NCBI RefSeq assembly: GCF_004118325.1
Contig: NZ_RDFA01000001.1
Span: 185,382-249,381, forward strand
Reading direction: 5' to 3'
Length of the DNA: 64,000 bases
DNA from: Halorientalis pallida
GTDB taxonomy: Archaea; Halobacteriota; Halobacteria; Halobacteriales; Haloarculaceae
Positions 33,547 through 41,204 of this stretch are shown piece after piece. Each line of letters begins with the position of its first letter. The first letter of the stretch is position 1. A program made the position numbers and the translations under genes. The notes under the pieces are model-generated. The model had not been told where the DNA came from and searched no databases. It worked only from the letters and a program-made list of their open reading frames with translations.

Positions 33547-34160
33547 CGACCTCCGAGCGCGTCCGCGACCGGGACCCGGACCGGTTTCCGGACGACGGGA
33601 ACGTCCTCCTGCTGGCACCCTCCGTCGGCGGTGCCGAACGCGACGCCTGCACCGACATGCTCCCTCACGACGCCGCCGCCAGTACGCGGGTCATCCACGT
33701 CCTCTACATGGAGTCGGCCATCGAGCGGTACCGAGTGGTCGAGTCACACCTCCCCGATCACCCGGCGGAGTCGGCGGTGGTCGCCGTCGGGGCCGGCGGC
33801 GTCGTCGGCGAGCGCGGGCCGGAACCCCCAGCGGAACACTACCACGTCCAGCGTCTCACCGACCCGGGGGACCTGACGGGACTCGGCATCGCGCTCAACG
33901 ACGCCCTCGGCGAGTGGGCGGCGGCCGGCGACGTGACCCTCTGTTTCGACTCGCTGTCGATCCTCCTGCAGTACGCCGACACCGAGCGCGTCTTTCGCTT
34001 CCTGCACATGCTGACCAACAGACTGACCGAACTCGGTGCGAGCGCGCACTTCCACCTCGACCCGGCCGCCCACGACGAGCAAACGGTCGCACAACTGGCA
34101 CAGGCGTTCGACAGTCGGGTCAGGGTCGACAGGGAGGGCGACCGCGTCGTCCGGCAGTGA
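33543..34160 (+). CDS. DUF7504-type RecA-fold protein, paralogue of the 23630 gene
   Basis: A 205-residue protein. Block-by-block match to the 23630 gene: NVLLLAPSVGGAERDAC (P-loop position, no GKT/GKS), DPGDLTGLGIALNDAL, VTLCFDSLSILLQYADTE, RFLHMLTNRLTELGASAHFHLDPAAHDEQT. It therefore shares the fold and the loss of Walker A. Unlike its paralogue it is not next to a KaiC-like gene; instead it is preceded by a 42-codon overlapping frame. It may bind another KaiC-like protein elsewhere in the genome (inference). Confidence 0.8.
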   Translation: MTTSERVRDRDPDRFPDDGNVLLLAPSVGGAERDACTDMLPHDAAASTRVIHVLYMESAIERYRVVESHLPDHPAESAVVAVGAGGVVGERGPEPPAEHYHVQRLTDPGDLTGLGIALNDALGEWAAAGDVTLCFDSLSILLQYADTERVFRFLHMLTNRLTELGASAHFHLDPAAHDEQTVAQLAQAFDSRVRVDREGDRVVRQ

Positions 34161-34205
34161 CCGCGAATCAGTCCCTTTTTAGGCGGGCGTGAGTAGATTT
34201 CGGGT

Positions 34206-34403
34206 ATGAGTCTCGAGGAAGACGACACCGTCATTCTGCACGACGAGCACAGCGAACACGACGGCGAAGAGGGCAAGGTCACGCAGGTCATGGAGACGAT
34301 GTTCGGCGACGCCAACTACACCGTGAGCTTCGACGACGGACAGGAAGCCGGCATCTCCGAGGACGCGCTCGAACTCGTCGAAGAAGCCGACGACGAGGAG
34401 TAA
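34206..34403 (+). CDS. Small acidic KOW/SH3-like protein
   Basis: A 65-residue protein beginning MSLEEDDTVILHDEHSEHDG, with strand pattern VILHDEHSEHDGEEGKVTQVMETMFGDANYTVSFDDGQEAGI, the layout of a small SH3-like barrel as in DUF1918-type proteins. A TTTTTAGG box about 28 bp before ATG 34206 supports the start. It precedes the COG1325/RNase P genes by 8 bp and is probably in their operon. Function unknown; RNA or nucleotide binding is possible. Confidence 0.75.
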   Translation: MSLEEDDTVILHDEHSEHDGEEGKVTQVMETMFGDANYTVSFDDGQEAGISEDALELVEEADDEE

Positions 34404-34410
34404 CGTAGCC

Positions 34411-34848
34411 GTGCCGTCGGTCCCCTTCCACTACGTCGACCTCCGCGCGTTCTGTTACGCCACAGAGGACGAGAAACGCGTCGCGGGCGCGCTCCGGAAC
34501 TTCCTGCCCGAGGAGTTCGAGATCGAGCGCGCCACCTCGGAGGGGCACCACGGCGACCGCATCGTCGTCCTCTCGGCGCGGGTCGAACGGGCCGACGAGA
34601 TGCGCCACGTGCTGGACCGCCTGAGCGACCTCGACACCGCCCAGCAACTGGCCGACGAACTCGACGAGCGCGTCGACGACAACTGCTCGCTGTTTCTCAG
34701 ACTGGACAAGCAGGCCGCGTTCGGCGGCGACGTACGGCTTGGCGACGGCATCACCGTCCGGGCCAAAGTCGAGGCCTACCCCGCCACGAAGGAGAAGGCG
34801 GTCGAGAACGCCCGCGAGGCCCTGGAGACGTTCATCGCCGAGAAGTGA
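34411..34848 (+). CDS. RNA-binding protein, COG1325 family
   Basis: A 145-residue protein of the archaeal COG1325 (UPF0201-like RNA-binding, exosome-associated) family. It has FHYVDLRAFCYATEDEKRVAGALRNFLPE, a conserved EGHHGDRIVVLSARVERADEM, and LRLDKQAAFGGDVRLGDGITVRAKVEAYP near residue 95. The GTG start at 34411 gives MPSVPFHYVDLRAF. Its stop overlaps the RNase P gene start by one base, a linkage seen in many archaea that supports a role in RNA processing. Confidence 0.85.
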   Translation: MPSVPFHYVDLRAFCYATEDEKRVAGALRNFLPEEFEIERATSEGHHGDRIVVLSARVERADEMRHVLDRLSDLDTAQQLADELDERVDDNCSLFLRLDKQAAFGGDVRLGDGITVRAKVEAYPATKEKAVENAREALETFIAEK

Positions 34849-35576
34849 TGTACGAGAGCGTCCACGCGCGACCGGACGGGGAGAGTACGCTCGCGCGGCA
34901 GGCGCTCACCGCCGCCGAGTACGGGTACTCGGGGGTCGTCGTCCGCAATCACGGCGACCGCCCCTGCGAGGCCGACTACGACGAGATCGCCGAGACGTAC
35001 GGCATCGACGTGGTCGACGGCGTCGAGGTCCGGGCCGACGACCCGTCCCGGGCCAGCGGTTTCGTCGGCAGCTACCGCGAGGAGAAGACCGTGGTCTCGG
35101 TCCACGGCGGCGACACCCGCCTCAACCGGTTCGCCGTCGAACAGGCCGCCGTCGACGTGCTGGCCCACCCGATGGACGGCGGTGACTTCAACCACGTCCT
35201 CGCCAAGGAAGCGGCGCGCAACGGCGTCCGCGTCGAGTTCTCGCTGGCCCGGGTCCTGCGCGAACAGGGCGGCACCCGCGTCAGGGCGATCCAGGATCTC
35301 CGGAAGCTTCGGGAGCTGGTCGAGACATACGACGTACCCTACGTCGTGAGCGTCGATCCAACCACGCATCTGCACCTTCGCGCCCCGCGGGACCTCCGGG
35401 CCGTCGGCGAGGTGATCGGGTTCTCCGACGAGCAGATCGCCCAAGGACTTCGGGAGTGGGGCCGAGTGGCCGAGCGCAACCGCGAGCGGCAGTCCGATCG
35501 GTACGTGGAGCCGGGTGTTCGTCTCGGTGCGTACGAACCAGGTGACGAGAACGATCAACCGTCGGACACAGAATAG
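34848..35576 (+). CDS. rnp3: RNase P protein component 3 (Rpp30 homologue)
   Basis: A 242-residue PHP-fold protein: YESVHARPDGESTLARQALTAAEYGYSGVVVRNHGD near the start, VVSVHGGDTRLNRFAVEQAAVDVLAHPM near residue 82, and GVRVEFSLARVLREQGG, RKLRELVETYDVPYVVSVDP. This is Rpp30, part of archaeal RNase P, which trims tRNA 5' ends. ATG 34848 is preferred to GTG 34845. It overlaps the COG1325 gene by one base. The basic C-terminal tail ends in an acidic stretch. Confidence 0.92.
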   Translation: MYESVHARPDGESTLARQALTAAEYGYSGVVVRNHGDRPCEADYDEIAETYGIDVVDGVEVRADDPSRASGFVGSYREEKTVVSVHGGDTRLNRFAVEQAAVDVLAHPMDGGDFNHVLAKEAARNGVRVEFSLARVLREQGGTRVRAIQDLRKLRELVETYDVPYVVSVDPTTHLHLRAPRDLRAVGEVIGFSDEQIAQGLREWGRVAERNRERQSDRYVEPGVRLGAYEPGDENDQPSDTE

Positions 35577-35584
35577 CGCGCCGT

Positions 35585-36526
35585 TCACTCCCTGTCGTCG
35601 ATCTCGATGGTGACGGAATCGCGCTCGTCGCGGGTGGGGATCGACGTCTCGTAGATGGTCTCCAGCGCCGTGCCGGCGTGTGCGACGAGCATCTCGAGCA
35701 GGGAGCGCGTCTCCTCGGTGACGGCGGTGTCGCCACGGTCCAGCGCGACCAGCGCCGTGGTGGCGTTGTCGGTCTCGGTGACGAGGATGGTCACGACCCG
35801 CTCTACGTCATCGGGGAGGCCCGACGGCAACTCGTCCTCGTGAGTGTCGACGGTGGCGGGCTCCGCGCCCGCGGCCAGGCCAGCCAGTTCCGCGATCGTC
35901 TCCTGATCGACGCCGGCGATAGTGCTCTCGACGAGCGTGGCGAAGCCGCCCCGGCGCTCGACGAAGGCCACGTCGTGGAACTGGACGAGCGTCGTGGCGG
36001 CCTCGACACAGAGTGAACTCACCTCGTCCATCGTGGCACACTCGTTCAGGGCTCGCCCGTAGTGGTTCGTGTCGGCGGCGCGGTTGGCGAACGTCTCGAT
36101 CCGGTCGCGCTGGCGTTTCAGCTCTTCACGGTCGATCCGACTGCGAACGTCGTAGATACCGACGAGGACGCCCGCGAGCATCCCAGCAGTGACGTTGTCC
36201 ACGGCGACGTAGGGGGCCGCACCGAACACGTCGAACGTCTCAATGGCGACGTTCAGCGAGAAGAGGATCAAAGCGGTGATGGCGGCGAACGCCACGGCGC
36301 CGCCGACGGTCCACGCGCCGACGACGGTGCCGTACTCGACGTAGTCCGGGCTGCGAGCGACCCAGATGCCGGCGAAGGTAATCGCGGCCGCCATCGCCAA
36401 GAACGGGACGAGATCGACGAGGAACCCGACGGTCGTCACCGTACGGGCCGTCGCGTGAGCGACCTGGACGGCGGCCAGCAAGAGGCCGACGGCGGCGATA
36501 GCCGACCCCTGTAGCCGTCGTTGCAT
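35585..36526 (-). CDS. Four-TM membrane protein with cytosolic GAF-like domain
   Basis: ATG 36526 (MQRRLQGSAIAAVGLLLAA) gives 313 residues. There are about four TM helices in the first 130 residues, then a helical linker (YDVRSRIDREELKRQRDRIETFANRA). A GAF-like domain follows (residues about 165-300; ALNECATMDEVSSLCVEAATTLVQFHDVAFVERR, ATTALVALDRGDTAVTEETRSLLEMLVAHAGTALETIYE). This is the receptor half of many haloarchaeal histidine kinases, but there is no HisKA/HATPase domain after it. It may be a stand-alone sensor or partner. The in-frame start at 37144 would read through rqcH and is rejected. Confidence 0.75.
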   Translation of the reverse strand: MQRRLQGSAIAAVGLLLAAVQVAHATARTVTTVGFLVDLVPFLAMAAAITFAGIWVARSPDYVEYGTVVGAWTVGGAVAFAAITALILFSLNVAIETFDVFGAAPYVAVDNVTAGMLAGVLVGIYDVRSRIDREELKRQRDRIETFANRAADTNHYGRALNECATMDEVSSLCVEAATTLVQFHDVAFVERRGGFATLVESTIAGVDQETIAELAGLAAGAEPATVDTHEDELPSGLPDDVERVVTILVTETDNATTALVALDRGDTAVTEETRSLLEMLVAHAGTALETIYETSIPTRDERDSVTIEIDDRE

Positions 36527-36639
36527 ACCTTCGTCAATAATCGTCCTAGTAGTTGTCTCTATGGGTCGTTTTCGTCGCCGACCCGCGCGAGGGCACGAGC
36601 AACGGTTCGTGCCGGAGGCACGCGACGCCCGGGCGTGTG

Positions 36640-36648
36640 ATTTATACT
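36640..36648 (+). promoter_or_regulatory. TATA box of the small Cys-rich protein gene
   Basis: ATTTATACT is centred 27 bp before ATG 36671. An inverted repeat GGCACGA-8 nt-TCGTGCC at 36592-36613 lies just upstream and could be an operator. Confidence 0.5.
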
Positions 36649-36670
36649 CGCAGCGTGACCCGCTTTCTGT

Positions 36671-36898
36671 ATGGACGGATACGACGAACTCGTCTCCTCG
36701 CTGACACCCCGGCAGGAGAGCGACTCGGTCAGCATCTACCAGAACACGGTCGGACTCGCCTGTCCGGCCTGTGAATCGCCGTTCGACAACCTGATCGTCT
36801 GTAGAGACGAGTACAACTCGCTGGAACTGGACTTCGCGATGGACATCTGCACCGCGATGCACGACGGCAATCCGCTCCTCTTTACGCACAAACACTGA
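36671..36898 (+). CDS. Small protein with CPxC motif (DUF7385 / flagella-cluster-like)
   Basis: A 75-residue protein, MDGYDELVSSLTPRQESDSV, with one zinc-type CPAC motif and a single later Cys (LIVCRD), then NSLELDFAMDICTAMHDGNPLLFTH. I associate it with the haloarchaeal DUF7385 family, often labelled flagella cluster protein, from memory. No motility genes are nearby. Convergent with rqcH by 14 bp. Confidence 0.72.
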   Translation: MDGYDELVSSLTPRQESDSVSIYQNTVGLACPACESPFDNLIVCRDEYNSLELDFAMDICTAMHDGNPLLFTHKH

Positions 36899-36912
36899 CG
36901 GGACCGACTCGC

Positions 36913-39093
36913 TCAGTCCTCGGTCATCCGCGACCCACCGGGTGGCAGGAACTCCTGGATGAGGTCCGGGCTGGCGACGTTTCGCACGAACGACTCGTCG
37001 GTGAACCGGGCTTTGAACTCCCGGTAACACATCTTCGCCATGTCGTTTTGTGCGTAGCGCCCAGGTTCGAGTTCGATGCTGGTCTCGACCTTCGGTGCTA
37101 TCGCGGCGGGTGGCCCGCCGATCACACGGGTGTCCGGTTCGCATTTGATGCCGACGGCGACGCTGGCGGCCACGTCCTCGAAGTAGGTGCGGTCGCCGCG
37201 AACGGCGAACCCGCCCTTTTCGAGGTACTCACCGCTCTCGGGCGTCTTCGACACCTGATCGGGGTCGACCATGTACACGTCGTCGGCGTACTTCCCCTCC
37301 TTCCAGACCGAGGAGTACGAGAGCGCGAACTGCGCGGCCTCGTCCAGTGTCGAGTCGGGGAAGTCCACGTCCTTTGCCGGTTCGCTCGGCCCCGTGGCCT
37401 TCAAGATCGTCACCGGACCGCCGTGGGCCTGTGCGTGGAAGAACTTGTCCCCGTTGTCCATGTACTTCTTGACGAGTTCCTCGTTCTGGTCGGCGTTGCG
37501 CCCGCCGATGACGAGGAAGTCGTCGCTGGTGTGGAACCAGCGATACTCCTCGTACCACTGCTCGGAGGACCGGACGGGGATCGACGCCCGCGAGAGCCAG
37601 TCCACGTCCGCGGTCTCTTCGTCCGCACCGTCGGCCCCGTCGCCACTCCCGGCCTCGTCACCGTCGCTGGCGTCCCACTCGTCGCGGCGCCGTTTGACCT
37701 CCTCCAGGTCCTCGCGCGTGTTCTCGATGGCCGCCTGTGCGCCCTCCTTTTTCTCCTCGATGCGTTTGGCCTCGGTGTAGCGCTGATCGGCGTTCTTCTC
37801 GACGCCGGTGCTCGCGTCCACGTCGATCCGGTGGTCGTCGAGTTCGATCGTGACGGTGCCCTCGCTGCCGTCGACACCGACGACGGCTTCGGCGGCTTCG
37901 ATCCCGCGTTCGGCACCTTCCTCGAATTTGGCCTCGATGGCGTCCCAGGCCACGTCGTTCTCGCGGGCCTGCTGGACCGTCGAGAGGATGTCGTCGACCA
38001 GATCGTACTCGGCGTACAGGAGTTCGGCTCTCTCCCGTTCGGCCTCCGCGTCAGCCTCGAAGTCCTCGATGGCCCCCTGCTGTTGCTCGATGATCCGTTT
38101 TTGCTTCTCGATCTCGCTCTCGAAGTCCGGACGGTTCCGCCCGCCGCCGTCCTCGGGCCCGGTCTCCGGTTCGGCCTCCCAGTTGGTGAAGTAGTCGTCT
38201 AGCGCGGCGGTGAACGTCTCGAAGGTGTCGCTCGGGAGTTCGTCGTGCTCCTGCATGGGAATCGGCGTGGCGTCGACGCGGAGACCGCGGTCGGTCTCCT
38301 GACCGTCCTCGTCGGCCCCCTCACCGTCGCCGCCCTCCTCGCTTCCCTCGTAGTATACCCGTGGGTCGAGGTCGGCCGCGTCGAGGCGGTCCCGAAGGTC
38401 CTCGATCACCGAGAAGAGGGCCTCGTACTCCTCGGCGCCGGCCTCGGCGATGTCCATTGTCTTCTCGACGCCGGCGCGGGTACAGAGTTCCTCGCCCCAG
38501 AACCCGCCGAAGTCGAGCTGGGTCGCCAGCGTCCGCACCACGTCGGTGTCCGAATCGTCCATCTTCGCGGCGAAGGCCTCGTACTCGGCCTCCAGCGGGT
38601 TGAATCTCGAGGAGGGGAATTCGTACGGAGAGCCGGGCGCGACGGTGCGGGACTTCAGGCGCACGGTGTCGAGACAGTCGACGACCGCGCCGGTCTCGTC
38701 GAGGACGGCGACGTTCCCGTCGCCGAACAGTTCCGCCACGACAGTGGTATTCTCGTCGCCGCGCTCGAACTCTAGCGTGACGATGCGGTCGAAGCCGTAC
38801 TGCTCGACGCCCACGAGGTCGGCCCCCGAGAGGCGGTTCCGGAGCATCATCGCGAAGTTCGGGGGGCGACCGGGCGCGTCGGGGACGTTCTCGGCGTCGG
38901 CCACCCGGAGGTGTTTGGTCTCGCCGATGTCGACCAGCAACTCCACGCGGCCCCGGTCGAAATCGCGCATCCGGAATCGGACGAGGCCGTCGTCGTAGAG
39001 ATAGACCTTGTCGACTTTCGCGCCCTCGTAGTCCCCGAACTCGCCACAGAGCGCCGCGAGGTCGACGCTCGTCAGCTCCCGCTTGCGGTCCAT
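36913..39093 (-). CDS. rqcH: RqcH/NEMF ribosome-quality-control protein (NFACT)
   Basis: A 726-residue archaeal RqcH. NFACT-N is at the start (MDRKRELTSVDLAALCGEF, RNRLSGADLVGVEQYGFDRIVTLEF). A long coiled-coil middle follows (EKQKRIIEQQQGAIEDFEADAEAERER; KRIEEKKEGAQAAIENTREDLEEVKRRRDEW). The NFACT-R domain is at about 525-640 (WFHTSDDFLVIGGRNADQNEELVKKYMDNGDKFFHAQAHGGPVTILKA). It binds stalled large subunits and peptidyl-tRNA and, in bacteria, adds alanine tails. An acidic low-complexity insert (DASDGDEAGSGDGADGADEE) is a salt-adaptation feature. Confidence 0.94.
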   Translation of the reverse strand: MDRKRELTSVDLAALCGEFGDYEGAKVDKVYLYDDGLVRFRMRDFDRGRVELLVDIGETKHLRVADAENVPDAPGRPPNFAMMLRNRLSGADLVGVEQYGFDRIVTLEFERGDENTTVVAELFGDGNVAVLDETGAVVDCLDTVRLKSRTVAPGSPYEFPSSRFNPLEAEYEAFAAKMDDSDTDVVRTLATQLDFGGFWGEELCTRAGVEKTMDIAEAGAEEYEALFSVIEDLRDRLDAADLDPRVYYEGSEEGGDGEGADEDGQETDRGLRVDATPIPMQEHDELPSDTFETFTAALDDYFTNWEAEPETGPEDGGGRNRPDFESEIEKQKRIIEQQQGAIEDFEADAEAERERAELLYAEYDLVDDILSTVQQARENDVAWDAIEAKFEEGAERGIEAAEAVVGVDGSEGTVTIELDDHRIDVDASTGVEKNADQRYTEAKRIEEKKEGAQAAIENTREDLEEVKRRRDEWDASDGDEAGSGDGADGADEETADVDWLSRASIPVRSSEQWYEEYRWFHTSDDFLVIGGRNADQNEELVKKYMDNGDKFFHAQAHGGPVTILKATGPSEPAKDVDFPDSTLDEAAQFALSYSSVWKEGKYADDVYMVDPDQVSKTPESGEYLEKGGFAVRGDRTYFEDVAASVAVGIKCEPDTRVIGGPPAAIAPKVETSIELEPGRYAQNDMAKMCYREFKARFTDESFVRNVASPDLIQEFLPPGGSRMTED

Positions 39094-39169
39094 ATCCCCC
39101 GGTCCGCCGGGCGTGCAAAGAGGGTGTCGTTCGGCCTCGAAGACGATCCAGCGGCGGTGACCGCCGCGT

Positions 39170-39358
39170 TCAGGCGCTCGACCCCTGTCGCGGCGGTTCG
39201 GACCGCCCGGACTGCTCGTTCGTCTCGATTTCCTCCTCGACTGGCTCTGCCGGCTCCTCGACGCGGAGGGCGCTCTTCAACAGCCAGATGGACGCCGGAA
39301 TCAGGAGGAAGAACACTGCCATGCCGACCAGCGCTACCAGGAGTGCATCTTGAACCAT
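39170..39358 (-). CDS. Small single-TM protein downstream of pntB
   Basis: ATG 39358 gives 62 residues with one TM helix (ALLVALVGMAVFFLLIPASIWLLKSAL) and an acidic Glu-rich tail. It lies 95 bp after pntB on the same strand and 76 bp before rqcH. I do not recognise a family. The operon position suggests a link to the transhydrogenase membrane subunits, but this is inference. Confidence 0.62.
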   Translation of the reverse strand: MVQDALLVALVGMAVFFLLIPASIWLLKSALRVEEPAEPVEEEIETNEQSGRSEPPRQGSSA

Positions 39359-39453
39359 ACTGGAGAATACGCTGTCTGTGCACAAGAAAGGGCACCCCAA
39401 TCTTCAGAAACTGGGAACGACTGACACGGCGTCCGTGCCGGCACGCCCAGCGC

Positions 39454-40908
39454 TCAGTTCGTGGCCTCCTTGTAGTCGTTGACCAGGTCCTGCATCGACT
39501 CCTTGGCGTCGCCGAAGAGCATGCTCGTGTTGTCCCTGGCGAACAGCGGGTTCGGGATGCCCGAGAACCCGGGGCTCAGGCTCCGCTTGTTGACGATGAC
39601 GGTGTTTGCCTCCGCGACGTTCAGAACGGGCATCCCGGAGATAGGACTGCCGTCGTCCTCGTTGGCCCGGGGATTCACCACGTCGTTGGCCCCGCAGACG
39701 ATGGCCACGTCCGTCTGGGAGAAGGTCGGGTTCACTTCCTCCAGTTCGCGCATCTTGTCGTAGGGCACGTCGGCCTCCGCGAGGAGTGCGTTCATGTGGC
39801 CGGGCATCCGGCCGGCGACGGGGTGGATGCCGAACTCCACGTCGACACCGTGTTCGTCGAGTAGTTCGACGAGTTCCGCGACGGCGTGCTGGGCCTGGGC
39901 GACCGCCATCCCGTACCCGGGGACGACGACGACCCGATCCGCGGTTTCGAGGAGCATGACGACTTCCTCGGGCGACGTCTCCTGGATACTGCCCTCGTAG
40001 ATGTCCTCCATGTCCTCGCTCTCGCCGTCGTCGCCGCCGAGCCCGCCGAAGAGGACGTTCGTCAGCGAGCGGTTCATCGACTCACACATGATGACCGTCA
40101 GGATCAGGCCCGACGCGCCGACCAGCGTCCCGGCGATGATCAGCGCGGTGTTGCCCAGCACGAACCCCGTCGTCGCGGCCGCCAGGCCGGAGTAGGAGTT
40201 CAGCAGGGCGATGACGACGGGCATGTCCGCACCGCCGATGGGCACCACGAGGAAGATCCCGAGGATCGACGCGGCCGCGACCAGCACCCAGTACGAGGGG
40301 ATCCACGACGCTATGGGCGAGTCGCCCAGCGTCTCGGGCTGGATCACGAGGATCAGTCCGGCCACGACGGCGGCCCCGAGGAACAGGACCTTGATCGCGT
40401 GGCCGACGTTCGTACTCACTGGCGAGTCGCCGACGAGTCCGTGGAGTTTGCCCGCGGCGACGAGACTCCCCCAGAAGGTGACCGAGCCGATGATGCCGGC
40501 GATGGCCGCCGTGGCCGTCAGGCTGACCGGCAGGGTGGCCACACTCGCGCCGTTGAACGTGTCGATCAGTTCCGCGCCGGCGACGAGTGCGGACGCGCCG
40601 CCGCCGAACCCGTTGAACAGGCCGACGAGCTGGGGCATCTCCGTCGTCTCGACGGTGACGGCCAGCCACGCACCGATACCGCCGCCGATCAAGAGGGCGG
40701 CGGCCAGTACGAGCGGCGAGAGGATATCGAACCACAGCGCCGTCACGACGACGGCGAGGAACATCCCTGCGGCGGAGATCTGGTTCCCCCGGGTCGCGGT
40801 CCGTGGGTGGGTCATGTCCCGGAGCCCCTGGATGAACAGGATGCCGGCGATCAGGTAGGCCAGTTGCAGGGCCGCGTCGGGCAGATACTGTGCGAGGATC
40901 CCCGGCAT
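39454..40908 (-). CDS. pntB: NAD(P) transhydrogenase subunit beta
   Basis: A 484-residue protein. About nine TM helices are followed by the NADP(H)-binding domain III: VVVVPGYGMAVAQAQHAVAELVELL near residue 325, FGIHPVAGRMPGHMNALLAEADVPYD, VAIVCGANDVVNPRANEDDGSPISGMPVLNV, and RSLSPGFSGIPNPLF. It moves protons while transferring hydride from NADH to NADP+. The start ATG 40908 overlaps the stop of the preceding small subunit by one base (TGATG). Confidence 0.95.
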   Translation of the reverse strand: MPGILAQYLPDAALQLAYLIAGILFIQGLRDMTHPRTATRGNQISAAGMFLAVVVTALWFDILSPLVLAAALLIGGGIGAWLAVTVETTEMPQLVGLFNGFGGGASALVAGAELIDTFNGASVATLPVSLTATAAIAGIIGSVTFWGSLVAAGKLHGLVGDSPVSTNVGHAIKVLFLGAAVVAGLILVIQPETLGDSPIASWIPSYWVLVAAASILGIFLVVPIGGADMPVVIALLNSYSGLAAATTGFVLGNTALIIAGTLVGASGLILTVIMCESMNRSLTNVLFGGLGGDDGESEDMEDIYEGSIQETSPEEVVMLLETADRVVVVPGYGMAVAQAQHAVAELVELLDEHGVDVEFGIHPVAGRMPGHMNALLAEADVPYDKMRELEEVNPTFSQTDVAIVCGANDVVNPRANEDDGSPISGMPVLNVAEANTVIVNKRSLSPGFSGIPNPLFARDNTSMLFGDAKESMQDLVNDYKEATN

Positions 40909-41204
40909 CAGTTACCACCTCCGCGGAACTGGTCGAGCATGAAGTGGCTCACCAGATACCCGCCGACGACGTTGATCGTCGCCATGACGACCGCGAGAAA
41001 GCCCAGCACGGTCGCGAGCGTGGTCGATCCCGCCCCGGCGACGACGACCGACCCCAGCAGCGTGATGCCCGAAATCGCGTTGGCCCCGGACATCAGCGGC
41101 GTGTGCAGGTTCGTCGGGATCTTGGTGATGATCTCGTAGCCGACGAACGCCGCCAGCACGAACAGCGTCAGGTTCGTGACGAACGCCGACAGCTCAGTCG
41201 CCAT
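40908..41204 (-). CDS. pntA2: NAD(P) transhydrogenase membrane subunit alpha2
   Basis: A 98-residue protein with about three TM helices (LTLFVLAAFVGYEIITKIP, HTPLMSGANAISGITLLGSVVVAG, TVLGFLAVVMATINVVGGYLVSHFML). This is the C-terminal membrane part of bacterial PntA encoded separately, as is usual in archaea and Rhodospirillum-type enzymes. ATG 41204 lies inside the 3' end of pntA1 (11-nt overlap). Part of the proton channel with PntB. Confidence 0.92.
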   Translation of the reverse strand: MATELSAFVTNLTLFVLAAFVGYEIITKIPTNLHTPLMSGANAISGITLLGSVVVAGAGSTTLATVLGFLAVVMATINVVGGYLVSHFMLDQFRGGGN

